DNA of 64,000 nucleotides from Delphinus delphis (GCF_949987515.2 NC_082694.2:65842080-65906079), one strand, 5' to 3'. Counted from the stretch's first letter, positions 1 to 10,756 are shown. A program made the numbers and translations. The notes: generated from the sequence alone by a model not told the origin.

Positions 1-1333
1 CAGATGGATAGAACCCTAGGACAAATGGTGAACGCAAAGCTATACAGACAAAATCTCACACAGAAGCATACACATACACACAAAAAGAGGAAAAGGGGAA
101 AAAATAATAAATCTTGCTCTCAAAGTCCACCTCCTCAATTTGGAATGATTGGTTGTCTATTCAGGTGTTCCACAGATGCAGGGTACATCAAGTTGATTGT
201 GGAGCTTTAATCCGCTGCTCCTGAGGCTGCTGGGAGAGATTTCTCTTTCTCTTCTTTGTTCTCACAGCTCCCAGGGGCTCAGCTTTGGATTTGGCCCCAC
301 CTCTGCGTGTAGGTCGCTGGAGGGCGTCTGTTCTTTGCTCAGACAGGATGGGGTTAAAGGAGCCGCTGATTCGGGGGCTCTGGCTCACTCAGGCCGGGGG
401 GAGGGAGGGGTACGGATGCGGGGCGAGCCTGCGGCGGCAGAGGCCGGCATGACATTGCACCAGCCTGAGGCACACCGTGCGTTCTCCCGGGGAAGTTGTC
501 CCTGGATCCCGGGACCCTGGCAGTGGCGGGCTGCACAGGCTCCGCGGAAATGGGGTGTGGATAGTGACCTGTGCTCGCACACAGGCTTCTTTGTGGCGGC
601 AGCAGCAGCCTTAGTGTCTCATGCCCGTCTCTGGGGTCCGCGCTTTTAGCCGCGGCTCGCGGCCGTCTCTGGAGCTCCTTTAAGCAGTGCTCTTAATCCC
701 CTCTCCTCGCGCACCAGAAAACAAAGAGGTAAGAAAAAGTCTCTTGCCTCTTAGGCAGGTCCAGACTTTTCCCCAGACTCCCTCCCGGCCAGCTGTGGCG
801 CACTAACCCCCTGCAGGCTGTGTTCACGCCGCCAACCCCAGTTCTGTCCCTGCCTCCGACCAAAGCCCAAGCCTCAGCTCCCAGCCCCGCCCGCCCCGGC
901 GGGTGAGCAGACAAGCCTCTCGGGCTGGTGAGTGCCGGTTGGCCCTGATCCTCTGTGCAGGAGTCTCTCCGCTTTGTCCTCTGCACCCCTGTTGCTGTGC
1001 TCTCCTCCGCGGCCCCGAAGCTCCCCCACTCCTCCACCCGCAGTCTCCGCCCGCAAAGGGGCTTCTAGTGTGTGGAAACCTTTCCTCCTTCACGGTTCCC
1101 TCCCACCGGTGCAGGTCCCGTCCCTATTCTTTTGTCTCTGTTTATTCTGTTTTCTTTTGCCCTACCCAGGTACTTGGGGACTTTCTTGCCTTTTGGGAAG
1201 TCTGAGGTCTTCTGCCAGCATTCAGTAGGTGTTCTGTAGGAGTTGTTCCACATGTAGTTATATTTCTGATGTTATCTGTGGGGAGAAAGGTGATCTCCGC
1301 GTCTTACTCTTCCGCCATCTTCCCTCTCTCCTC
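1..1333 (-). mobile_element. LINE-1 5' UTR, minus strand, 5' end of element at about 1333
   Basis: Read on the minus strand, this opens at about 1333 with the L1 start motif gagggaagatggcggaagag and continues as a GC-rich, CpG-containing 5' UTR. I recognise it as the cetartiodactyl L1 type. It runs without a visible large gap to the left window edge, so ORF1 and ORF2, if present, lie outside the window. The open frames of up to 150 codons inside it, on both strands, are chance frames in GC-rich DNA. A retained 5' end is uncommon because most L1 copies are 5' truncated. The element is antisense to the host gene and sits in its intron. Whether it is full length or still promoter-active cannot be judged here. 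Confidence 0.88.
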
Positions 1334-1362
1334 TGTTTTCTTGATTCACAAATTCTGTATCT

Positions 1363-1402
1363 TCATCCATCCATGAATTCATTCATTTATTCATTCATTC
1401 AC
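1363..1402. repeat. Degenerate (ATTC)n tract
   Basis: Short run of catc/attc tetranucleotides. It abuts an L2 fragment in minus orientation, whose 3' end normally carries this simple repeat, so it is probably part of that element. Confidence 0.8.
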
Positions 1403-1890
1403 TCTACAAACGTCTGTGTAGACTCTGTTGACTGTGGAGATGCATAGGTGAAGGGCTAGGTTGCAGGCCACCATGGCCCCTCGAGGGATCTAATGCAAAA
1501 AGAAGCAAGTCAGCAGCCATTTTGATATAATCTCTGTCCTGGAGAGAGTTTGGTCCTCGGTGCTATAGAAGTGCAGAGAGATGATATCCAACTTCTACAC
1601 AAGGATTGGGGAAGTCTTCCCAGAGGACCTGAAAATGAGTTGTATCCTGAGAGATGAGTAGAAATAGGCCAGGTCACGAAGGGAAGAAAGGGCAGGTGGG
1701 CAAATCCAGCATGTACCAAGGGCCGGGGCTGGGAGCCAGGGTGCCTTTGAAAGGCTGCAGGGAGATTGTGGTCAGAGGGGTAGAATGGTGAGGGAGCAGC
1801 AAAGGTAAGACTGGAGAGGAGGGAAGAGGCGCGTCATGGCCCCTTTTCCCAGCTGAGGAGACTGACTTTTATCCTCAGGGGTAGGAGGCT
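1365..1890 (-). repeat. L2 LINE fragment, minus strand
   Basis: After the ATTC tract come diverged L2 3'-region motifs in reverse orientation: a stretch resembling 'cttcccagaggacctga', then 'gatgagtagaaataggccagg', then a polypurine-rich tail. It is an old, non-coding fossil. Confidence 0.65.
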
Positions 1891-2192
1891 GTGAGAGCCC
1901 AGGAGGTGGCTCCAGGATGGCGGGTTTACACTGAGACATCCCTGCCGGACTCTCCCTCTCAAACACAGGGTGATCTAGTGAGTCCACAACCACAGCAAAC
2001 GCCTCGGAAACTCAAGCCAACAGATGGCTCCAAGCGCCCGTCAGGCTCCCCGGCCACCTCATCACGCCACTAATTCTCTCCTGTCCGTCTTCCATGGCTT
2101 CTCTTTCTCCCACATCCCCCATTCCTGCAAATCCCGTCCCTTCTCCCCTCAGAATAGCTGCTCATGGCCCCAACATTCGCTTCTTCATGCCA
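1891..2192. other. Unassigned intronic sequence
   Basis: No repeat or exon recognised. It includes a pyrimidine-rich stretch at about 2080-2150. Confidence 0.5.
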
Positions 2193-2360
2193 GATCAGCG
2201 GCCCTCAGCCTCGGCACTCTTGACGTTTGGGGCTGGGTCACTCTGTGGTAGGGCCCATCCTGTGTACTGTAGGCCGTCTAGCAGCAGCCAGTCAGAGCTG
2301 TCTCCAGGCTTTACCAAATGCCCCTGGGGGACAGAACCACCCTGCTTGGGAACCACTGTG
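2193..2360 (-). mobile_element. MER5A-like hAT-Charlie fossil
   Basis: Starts near 'ccctcagcctcggcactctt' and ends near 'gggaaccactg', which are the two ends of MER5A read in reverse. The interior is diverged. It is a non-autonomous DNA transposon relic with no coding capacity. Confidence 0.8.
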
Positions 2361-2414
2361 TTAGATGCTGGCCACAGCCTCCAGTAACATGTGCTCACCA
2401 AACCATTGTCCCCC

Positions 2415-2515
2415 ATCCCCATGCAGCCTTCGATGGCTCCCCATTGTCTGCCACAGAAACCCACACTCTCAGCCTGGCATTTGAGGCATCGCACCACCAG
2501 CCTCCAGCCTGCTGA
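2415..2515 (+). repeat. L2 fragment, plus strand
   Basis: Contains 'ggctccccattgtctgccac', then 'cctggcatttgaggc', then 'caccaccagcctccagcct', in the order of the L2 interior. Old and short. Confidence 0.6.
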
Positions 2516-3734
2516 GATCTTTTCCAAAAATAATCTCCGCTCCAGCAAGACACGGAAGGGGGCTGCCTGAGTCAGACAGGAAAAGGGGAAGGAGACAGAG
2601 GTGTCGGTTTCACTCTAGGTGTGGCAGCCTGGCTGAGAATGATACCACTTGTCAGTGGCGTTTTGTAGAATGTGTGAGTAGATAACGCACGTCCCTGTCT
2701 TCTGAATCCACGTGTGGGCCCTGCTCATGGGGATCGCAAACAGCCAAAACGTTATCATCCCCCTTTCCCTGAGACAGAAGTTTGCCGCCTCTGTTTCCAG
2801 CAAAGTAGGGGTTTTTCTGGTACTTCATGTCTTTGGCTGCATAAGGAAGGTGGCGGGGGAGCCATAGGATCTCTGGGGCTCAGGGAGGAGCCACCCAATA
2901 GCCTGGCCCAGGGGGAAGCTGCCAGGCCTTTATTTGACTAGAGGAGAGTGGTACCTGTTCTGGCTGACGTCCCAGCGGAGTGCGAAAGGGGAGAGGAGAA
3001 AGCTGTCGCTGTGGGAAACTAAGGTTTAGCAGAGTAACGGGGTTCAAGTGAGCGAAGAGTTCTTTTGTAGAAAATCGTGCCAAGCTGTCACTCCTCTGTG
3101 CTCTGGAGAGAACAGTTGGGTGTGTGTGGCAGCAGTGCGAATTCAGGATATGGGAAGAACACAGGAGACAGGACGATGTTCAGTTCCCTTCAACAGATGA
3201 CACCCGCCGAGTGTGCACGGTGCCCTGGGCACCAGGCTGCATGCTGGGGTGCCGGGTGGGATTACGCCGGGTTAGACACAGCCCTCTCCTAGCGGGACGT
3301 GCGGCCAACGGCAGGCCTGGGCTGCCTGTCCAAGTATTCTGAAGGCGTTGAACCCACTGATAGAAATCCGCACAGCAATTTCAGCTAGACTCGTCCCCCA
3401 AGTGTGTGGGCGTGTGCATGTGTTTCTGGGCGTGTGCACGTGTGTGCGTGGAGTATATACCCTTGCAGGACTGACTTATACTACGTTTCTCATGCTTTCG
3501 GTGTCTGCTACTCTTTCCTACGTAAACCACCCGTCCCGTCGTCCTCCTTCCCAGCGCCTCCTGCTAAGGTGATAACCCTCCTTTGCCTCTTCTCCCCTCT
3601 TGCGTCTCTCAGCTTGTCCTGCCTCGTGGCCTGTCCAGAGAAGTTGCATCTGGCCCTCAGACCCCTTCCTGTGCCTCGTTCACCTTCTCTCCTGCCCCTA
3701 CCTCTCTGTCTCTGAGAGGCCACGCCAAGCCGAT
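2516..3734. other. Unassigned intronic sequence
   Basis: No exon or confidently named repeat. It contains a GT-rich patch at about 3405-3450 (tgtgggcgtgtgcatgtg-like) and a pyrimidine-rich tract at about 3540-3710. Confidence 0.5.
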
Positions 3735-3882
3735 TAAGTGTTACTATTATCCTCGTTTTGCAGATAATGAACGTGAGACCTGGAGAAAATTCTCCAAGGT
3801 CACACACTAGTAAGTGAGGATTTGGAAGTAAGGCAGGATTTGGAAACCTGGCTCCACAGCTCTGCTCGAGCTACTGCTGCCG
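3735..3882 (-). repeat. MIR SINE fossil, minus strand
   Basis: Contains the MIR signature in reverse: 'attatcctcgttttgcagat', 'caaggtcacacactagtaag', then 'cctggctccacagc'. The MIR appears to continue into the first bases of the left inverted arm (gagctactgctgcc), which bears on which arm is the source. Confidence 0.8.
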
Positions 3883-4429
3883 CTGGGGTCATGGCTCGTT
3901 CCGGGCCCTTTGATTCAGTTTAATCTTGGGAGACCCCTCCTCCAGGTCGTAAATATTAAAACGATAGATCAGCTCCTCCTTGACAGGAGATAGCTGGCAG
4001 GAGCTTCCTCCTCTCGGCCACTTCCCAGTGGCAGCCCCTGTGAGAAGGGAAACCAAGGTCACACCCCGTGTCGGGGGCCGGGGAGGGGGCAGACCAGAGA
4101 GTAGGCCCCTCCCCTGACACTGATGGGAACCGGGCAAGAGTATGAACGGAGGCCCACCCGCCGCGGACGCCACACCAGGCCAGAGGACACGCGTGGCGCT
4201 GGCTTCCAGCCTGGGCTGCCCCCCTTTACTTCCTACCCCACCTCTGTCCCCCACTGTGAACTCCCAGCCTGCATCTCCCTGTTTGGTCACTCCCCTCTCA
4301 AGGGTCCCCCTAGGGCCTGGGTGTGTGGACCTGGGACACAGTCCATCCTCTGGAACGGACCCAGGGGAGAGAGATCCACACAAGTCCCGAAATCAGGCTC
4401 GGGTTATTTGGGTGGTGGATTCTGGCGTC
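3868..4429 (-). repeat. Left arm of inverted duplication (about 560 bp)
   Basis: The reverse complement of this segment matches 8621-9179 almost base for base. A hand count gives about a dozen substitutions plus a small indel near the distal end, roughly 97% identity. A central stretch of more than 200 bp, from the GC-rich part around 4160 down to the tcgt near 3965, appears identical. The arm is GC-rich and is not a repeat family I recognise. On the minus strand it carries an open frame (4383-3889) ending in a segment with EELIYRFNIYDLEEG, matched by the other arm with one residue changed. No known domain was recognised. Confidence 0.93.
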
Positions 4430-5285
4430 TTCAACACGTGGGGTGAAAGAGCAGCAGAGGATGGGGCTCGGGGGCCCTGAGCTCTGCTTCCAGCTGGCCA
4501 CTGACTCTCCAGGTGGCGTGTCCCCGTGCACGTGGCTGTCCTCATTGTTGAAAGGAGACCGTCCAACCATGGCTGTCCTCTGGCCCCAATGCTGGCTCAC
4601 GACCCTGCTCCACCGCAGCCCCATCCACCCCTCACCCTCCCTCCCTTCCCTTTCTTTGGCTGGTTTGTCAACCTTGGGAACAAAATATCTAACCTGCGTG
4701 TGTATTCAAGATGGCAGCAACCTGATGCCTTGGGTAGAAAGAGAAATACATCATCAGTTTGTAAATGTGTGAAGCCGCAGAAGCCTTCTGGGTAGTAAGT
4801 TTCCTCTCAATTTTATTGGATTCCCTAGAAAAATACTTGTGAAAGATAGAAAGAAGACAGATGCACCAATCTCACTGTATCCCCATTTAAAGAAAGGGAA
4901 AAAACATAAATGAAAACCTTTTTAGTGTGTCCTGCCACCTGGATCCCCAGCAGTTCAGGCTACTGGCTTGTGAGGGATGCATGCAGGCCACTAGGTAGCC
5001 TGGGTGGGTGAGATGAAGATCAAAGCTCTTCCCCCAAACCCGGACTCACACTGGCACCTCTCGGTGAGTCTGCCAGTGGGACAGGTTGCCAGCGGTCACC
5101 TTCCCTGCCTGACACCACCCTTCCTCCCCGGCTTTCTCAGCACACCCTTGGGAATGGCCCCATCACGACTGCCTCTCCAGCATCTGTCCTGGGAGGCGAA
5201 GCAAAGGCAGTTTTCCAAAGGAGGATCTCCAGGGCCGTCTCTCCTCCTGTTGGCATCCTCCACTATCACAGCCAACGGGCGGAGA
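4430..5285. other. Spacer of the inverted duplication, unassigned part
   Basis: Between the arms. No exon or named repeat recognised; includes CA/GT-rich coding-like patches with stops in all useful frames. Confidence 0.5.
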
Positions 5286-5480
5286 GTAACTGAGCACTTG
5301 CTCCCTGTTCAGCACCACACTGGACACGTATATGTGTCACCCTCCGAGTACGGGGCTGCTGTAATCTGCATTTCAGAGCTGAGGGGACTGAGGCGCAGGG
5401 TTAAGTAACTCATCCAAGTTTATGGGGTTAAAAAACAAGCGAGCCAGGGTCTTAGCCCCGGCAGTCACTCCAGAGTCCAA
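5286..5480 (-). repeat. MIR fossil, minus strand
   Basis: Shows 'ctgagcacttgctccctgtt', 'aatctgcatttcagagctgagg' and 'ttaagtaactcatccaag' in the order of a reverse MIR, ending near 'cactccagagtccaacagcc'. Confidence 0.8.
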
Positions 5481-6329
5481 CAGCCTGGCCTAACACAATA
5501 TGTACTGGGTGTATTCTTACAACTTGGAAGGAAAGGACACGATGGACTGGAAACAAAGATCCCCGAAGTGAGTCTAGTCCCAGTTGAAGGAGAGGAGCGT
5601 GTCTCAGAGCCGCCCCTGGTCAGAGGGCCCCCACCAGGGCACGGCTGACTGTCCCTGCGGGTGATGAAGGGCCCCCGCACAGCCAGTCAGTGCATCTGGG
5701 GGTCCCGCAGCCATACAGGCGCATCAAGAGGTCGGCTGAACTAAAGGTTCGCTTGGACCCACTCATTCATTCCCAGCATCTTGTCTGAAGCAGCTTCAGG
5801 GGCGTGTTCGATGGACGAGGGCAATGCCCAGTGTGGCCTACGAGGTTTGAGGCCAGCCCGTGGCCTTGGACGCGCTTGGCTCAGATCCCGTCTCACCAGG
5901 GAGGTCCCGCATTCACAGTCAACCCCAGGGTCTGCCCCTGGCATTGCCCAGAGCAACTACTGACCTCAGTCCACCTTCCATCCAATCGTACCTACTTCCC
6001 AGGGTGGCTGTGAGGGTCACGTAAACAACGGAAGGTGAACAATCAAGAACAGAAGCGTCCCTCGGCACCGAGTTACTTTGGCCGTCTAACCACAGCACAG
6101 CCAGCAGGGCTGCCTCCCATCCACTGTTTCTTCTCCGTTGTTTACTCTTCTCCACACGGGAGAATTTTTGAACAGGGAACTCACCACCAGCAGAAAATGA
6201 TGTATGCTTCTGCCTTAAGGAAAACACAGCCCCCTAACGTCTGTCCACATGGCAATGTTTCTCTGTCCTCTCCAACCACTCCTTCCCATGTGTTGGAAAA
6301 AGATGGTTCACGGAGACTCTCCTCCAGGG

Positions 6330-6490
6330 GCTGGGCAGTGGGCTGAGTGCTCCACGAACATCTGCTTGTTTCAGCTTCACAATAACCCCCACTTCACAGA
6401 TGGGGGTTTCACAGCAGGCTTAGAGGAGGTGACCAAGGCTACCCAGGTCATATGCTAGTAGCGCCAGAGCAGGGTTCAGACATGGCCCTG
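6330..6490 (-). repeat. MIR fossil, minus strand
   Basis: Contains 'cagcttcacaataaccccca', 'cttcacagatgggg' and 'gtgaccaaggctacccaggt', the reverse MIR core, ending in 'agcagggttcagacatgg'. Confidence 0.75.
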
Positions 6491-6547
6491 CCGCCTCCAG
6501 ACACCAAGCTCTTAAGACTAGGCTAGGTAATGAGAATTTATTGCTCA

Positions 6548-6692
6548 GTGCTCTGTGGTGACCTAAATGGGAAGGAAACCCAAAAAAGAGGGGATATGTG
6601 TTTACAGATAGCTGATTCACTTTGCTGCACAGCAGAAACTAACACAACATTGTAAAGCAACTATATCCAACAAAAACTAAAAAAAAAAAAAG
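6548..6692 (+). mobile_element. Severely 5'-truncated LINE-1, plus strand
   Basis: Only the L1 3' end is present: 'ggtgacctaaatgggaagga', then 'gctgattcactttgctgcac', then 'acattgtaaagcaactata' and an A tail. The target-site duplication is about 13 bp with one mismatch, agactaggctagg at about 6515 and aggctaggctagg at about 6690. Confidence 0.88.
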
Positions 6693-6702
6693 GCTAGGCT
6701 AG

Positions 6703-6925
6703 GGTTTCTCAACCTCAGCACAGTTGGCATTAGTACCAGGTAATTCTTTGTTGCAGGGACTGTCTGTGCATTGTAGAATGTTTAGCAACATCCCTGACCA
6801 CACCCACTAGGTGTCAGTAACAGCCCCGACCTAGTCATAATAGTCAAACAATGCCTCCAGACACTGCCAGCTGTCCCCTGGGTAGGTGGCTAGGGGCAAA
6901 ATCACCCCAGCTGGAAAGCAGTGCC
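6703..6925 (-). mobile_element. MER5A-like hAT-Charlie fossil
   Basis: Near complete in reverse: starts 'gggtttctcaacctcagcac', has 'attgtagaatgtttagcaac' and 'cctccagacactgccagctg', and ends near the expected terminal region. It lies directly after the truncated L1. Confidence 0.88.
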
Positions 6926-6999
6926 CTTGCCTACTGGCGGTGGCTCTGGACCATTCTAAGATCAGCCCCTGGGCTTGGGCCCCAGCTTAGCATCATGCC

Positions 7000-7990
7000 T
7001 GCTCCCTTCAGAACTTTATTCCTTCAGGTATCTCCTCTGAAGAAAATCTTTCCTCTCTGCTCTTCCAGCCAGTGCAGGACAGTAAGCCCCAGGCTAGCTG
7101 CCATGGCCAGGTGAGCATTTACTAGCGAGAAGTCTCCTCCCCCAGTGACGGGTCACTCCTGTCTCCCACCCACACTGGCAGCTCCAGAGACTTCCTCCAA
7201 GCACAGAAGGCCTTCAGGCTGTCCGGCCTGGACCATCCCCTCCCCAGCATCAGTTCCCCTCTTCCAGGGCAGCAGCAAAGAGGCTGGAGGGCCAGGAATG
7301 GACTGCCTCCTCCTCGACCCCTTACCAGCCCGTCCCAGAGGGGCGAGGCATCCCACACCACCTCCAGGATGGCCTCTGGGTTAGCTTCCATGGATATGGC
7401 CGTGTCTGTGTGCATTGGGTTGAAGGCTGTGACTTTGCCAGTCCCCGAAATGGAGCCGCCAATGCTCACCAGTCGAGGCCAGGCCAGCCTGAGCAACCAC
7501 TGCCGCCTTCTTGAATTCATTTCTGACTCTGAGATTCATTTAATAAATCCATTCATCACCGACCATTCTGCAAAGCCTGACAGGCCGCAGAATAGGAATC
7601 GGAAAACCTCTCCTTGCTTCCTTCCCCACCTGCTCCCATGTTCTGCTTCCCTCTTAACTCTCTTCTCTTGCATATGTGTGGCCACAGAGCTGCGTCCCTC
7701 TGGGCAATTGCGAGGCTGAATTATTTCGATGCCAGTATAGCACCAGCTAATGGAAAGTCCACATAGTATGAGGGCTTCAATACCTGTCTGTGCCTGTGCA
7801 CGTTCTCCCCCGGGCGTCTCGAGGTGGTTTCCTCAGAGCCCCCAGGGTACCATATACATTCCTTCCCAGAAGGCGTTTGTGGATGGGGTGTCTCAGAGTT
7901 AAAAGGACCACCACTCCCCACCCTACCCCACGCCATCCTCAGCACTTCTGGTTTTTGAAGCCCCTAAGGATATTCAAAAAGAAGTGCCCA
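7000..7990. other. Unassigned intronic sequence
   Basis: A weak L2-like piece may lie at about 7005-7110. Otherwise no named repeat or exon. This stretch, with the two fossils before it, makes up the central part of the spacer. Confidence 0.45.
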
Positions 7991-8200
7991 GGGCTTCCCT
8001 GGTGGCGCAGTGGTTGAGAGTCCGCCTGCCGATGCAGGGGACGCCGGTTCGTGCCCCGGTCCGGGAAGATCCCACATGCCGCGGAGCGGCTGGGCCCGTG
8101 AGCCATGGCCGCTGAGCCTGCGCGTCCGGAGCCTGTGCTCCACAACGGGAGAGGCCACAACAGTGAGAGGCCCGCGTACCGCCAAAAAAAAAAAAAAAAA
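7991..8200 (+). mobile_element. CHR-type SINE, plus strand, intact
   Basis: Begins 'gggcttccctggtggcgcag' (tRNA-derived head), passes 'ggttcgtgccccggtccggg' and ends 'gaggcccgcgtaccgcc' with a 17-A tail. The short flanking repeat aagtgcc (about 7983 and 8199) is the likely target-site duplication. Little divergence suggests a young copy. Confidence 0.95.
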
Positions 8201-8620
8201 GTGCCAAAATGGGCTACCAGAAATTGTGGTATATTTTAAGTTTTTATATTTAATCAATTAATGCTTTTAACATAAAAAACACAAAGCTAGTGTATTGTAG
8301 TGATTGTAAGATAATTACGGGGTTTATTTTTAAGATGCTAATTCATGGTTCACTGCAAGCTGTGTGGTCGGGTAGTGGGACGGAGCGATGAGCCTCATCT
8401 TCTTTCCATGTCGGTGACTGTGTGTTTATCCTCATTTCCAGGCAATGCAGAAGTCTAACATTGAGGCCAGTGGTACGGTGGGCCTGGGCAAATGGCCCCC
8501 TGGCAGCCCTGCCCTTGTACCTGGGCCCTGCTCTCCCCCCGCACCACAGGCCAAGGAATTCTCAGGGCTCACGCCTAGGACCTGTGTCCGCCTTCTACAT
8601 TACACTCCCCAAATGTGTAG
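8201..8620. other. Unassigned spacer segment before the right inverted arm
   Basis: An AT-rich stretch follows the SINE to about 8340, then GC-rich unique sequence. No exon confirmed. Confidence 0.45.
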
Positions 8621-9179
8621 GACCCCAGAATCCACCCTAATGACCCGAGCCTGATTTTGGGACTTGTGTGGCTCTCTCTCCCCTGGGTCCGTTCCAGAGG
8701 ATGGACTGTGTCCCAGGTCCACACACCCAGGCCCTAGGGGGACCCTTTAGAGAGGAGTGACCAAGCAGGGAGATGCAGGCTGGGAGTTCACAGTGGGGGA
8801 CAGAGGTGGGGTGGGAAGTAAAGGGGGGCAGCCCAGGCTGGAAGCCAGCGCCACGCGTGTCCCCTGGCCTGGTGTGGCATCCGCGGCGGGTGGGCCTCCG
8901 TTCATACTCTTGCCCGGTTCCCATCAGTGTCAGGGGAGGGGCCTACTCTCTGGTCTGCCCCCTCCCCGGCCCCCGACACGGGGTGTGACCTTGGTTTCCC
9001 TTCTCACAGGGGCTGCCACTGGGAAGTGGCCGAGAGGAGGAAGCTCCTGCCAGCTATCTCCTGTCAAGGAGGAGCTGATCTATCGTTATAATATTTACGA
9101 CCTGGAGGAGGGGTCTCCCAAGATTAAACTGAATCAAAGGGCCCGGAACGAGCCATGACCCCAGTGGCAGCAGTAGCTC
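8621..9179 (+). repeat. Right arm of inverted duplication (about 560 bp)
   Basis: Inverted copy of 3868-4429. Homology is clear from the 'cccagaatccacc' near 8624 to 'ggcagcagtagctc' at about 9179, then stops sharply. The plus-strand open frame 8757-9158 (133 codons) keeps the frame of the other arm, with tyrosine where the left arm has phenylalanine in EELIYR(F/Y)NIYD. A splice-acceptor-like tract (tttcccttctcacag) precedes 9011 and is also present in the left arm. No function assigned. Confidence 0.93.
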
Positions 9180-9221
9180 AAATTGAGCTGTTGGGGAGAG
9201 TGGGTGTAGGGGCCACTTTGT

Positions 9222-9390
9222 GTACCTGACTTAGGATAACCTCTCTGAGCCTTACCTTCCTCATCTGTAAAAGGGGAATAATGACAACACCTACCTAATT
9301 GGAGTCTTGTGATTAAGTTAACATGTGTAAAGCTCCCAGAACAGTGCCTGGCACATAGTAGATGCTCAAGAAATGTGAGCCTCTATTAGC
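9222..9390 (+). repeat. MIR fossil, plus strand
   Basis: Has 'cctctctgagccttacctt', 'cctcatctgtaaaaggggaa' and 'cagtgcctggcacatagtag' in MIR order, ending at 'atgctcaagaaatgtgagcc'. Confidence 0.88.
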
Positions 9391-10756
9391 CATCTTGTCA
9401 TGGTTCCGACGTTACCTCCATGTATACAGGTGTCTTCCCCTTGCAGCTTACCCTGGAGGAAGGCAAATGGTTTGCGTAGCATGATGATGTTCACAAGGCC
9501 AGAAGAGTACATTTCCTAACGTTTTATTATTAAAAACAAAAAAAACAACTGAATAGATACAGAAATCGAACTCAGTGGAAGAGTATGAAGAACCCCCGTG
9601 TACCCATCCCCAGGCTTCAGGAATTCTCAACTCACAGCCAGTCTTTGTTCGTCTCTATTTCCATCCACTCCCCAGGGAGTACTTTCTGGTCTAGGTCGTC
9701 TCTCGACACCAAGTGGCCTGGTGCAGGGACAGAAGGTCCACTGGACGGTAAGGGTGTCGTGGAAGAGGAGAGGTACAGCCCTTAAAGGGGTCCTCTCTGC
9801 AGCTCCCCTTGGGGCATCCGATTCACAAGTCTTCGTTGCCCCATGATAAGACAAAGGACAGATGTTATCCCTGTTTTACAACCTAGGAAAAACCTCTTGA
9901 AGGTTCACGTTTGACAACTATTATGCCAGCATTTCCGCCCCTGATCGAAGAGCTGGGCGGTGGCCCGGGCTGCTTCAGCAGTTGGTTGCTCTCTGGTCTC
10001 TGGCGCTTGAAGGAAACATTCCTCCTTCCTCGTAATGAACCTCACCGAACGCCCCGTTCTCTTCGCCTCCGTCAGAACTCTGCTGTCCATCCGATTCCTT
10101 AGCTGCTCCCCATGCTGGAGGTCCGGGGCCAAGTGCTCTGTTCTCCTGGAGTGCTGGCGTGCATGCGCCCTCTTGGAATGATTTTACTTCTCACAACTTC
10201 CTTCTTTCCTTCCTTCTCCTCTCCCACCCCCTCCTCATTCCCTTTGCCCCTCCATCTGCCTCTTGTCACAACTCTCACGTTCTCCGGGTGCCAATTTGGA
10301 CTCCTTTTCAAAGAAGGGACATTCTAAAGACAGCTGGGAGGATGGGGGGTGTGACCTGCCGGGTAGCTATGTGAAATGTCAAGTGTGGGGAACAGACACC
10401 AATCCAAACGGAGAAACTGGAGACCATGCAGTTCAGCCGGGGTGTCCTTCAGTCTCCTGCCCAAAGCCCGGAATTGGTCCTTGCCTCTCAGAGGCAGCCT
10501 GCATGCCCCAGGCCAGTCCCCTTCTTGGGATAGGGGCGGGGACTTCACCGAGGGTGTGACCCAAGAACCTCTGGCTCTTGAGTAGCATTTTCCCAGGTCA
10601 CCTGTTGATAGTCGATTCCCGCTAGGACCGCCCCCCCGCCCCGCCCAGTGCTTCGTACCAAGCTGCGCTAATTGTCACACGTAGGCACAGTAGTATCCCA
10701 ACAGGGGTGGCTTCCAAGCATCCTGAGGTGACCCTTTCTGGCCTCTTCCCCTCCAG
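9391..10756. other. Unassigned intronic sequence upstream of the penultimate exon
   Basis: No exon seen. An A-rich patch lies at about 9530-9550 and a pyrimidine-rich tract (ttccttctttccttcc) at about 10198-10260. A C-rich run with CCCCCCC lies near 10630. Confidence 0.5.

Larger units (their letters stand above)
1..10756 (+). other. GALNT14: Intron of GALNT14 (3' part), no exon seen
   Basis: The exon at 10757 begins in phase 0 after a polypyrimidine tract and AG, so the DNA upstream should be intron. I looked for the preceding lectin-domain exon (ending near a lysine- and serine-rich stretch before the tryptophan of the next exon) and did not find it. It probably lies beyond the left edge. 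The intron carries an antisense L1 5' UTR, L2, MIR and MER5A fossils, one SINE and two inverted arms of about 560 bp. That no exon lies here is inference from reading, not from an alignment. Confidence 0.75.

Noticed and set aside
197..649. 150-codon open frame, plus strand
   Set aside because: Lies wholly in a GC-rich L1 5' UTR in the opposite orientation; no domain.
7064..7110. Exon-like segment between tcttccag and gtgagc
   Set aside because: Splice-like signals only; the short translation matches nothing expected in the GALNT lectin domain.
7991..8070. tRNA-like A and B boxes
   Set aside because: They belong to tRNA-derived SINE heads (also at 14667, 23697, 39366, 45352 and others), not functional tRNA genes.
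8436..8660. Acceptor-like tcatttccag followed by an open frame
   Set aside because: No donor in a sensible place, no family match, and it precedes the duplicated arm.
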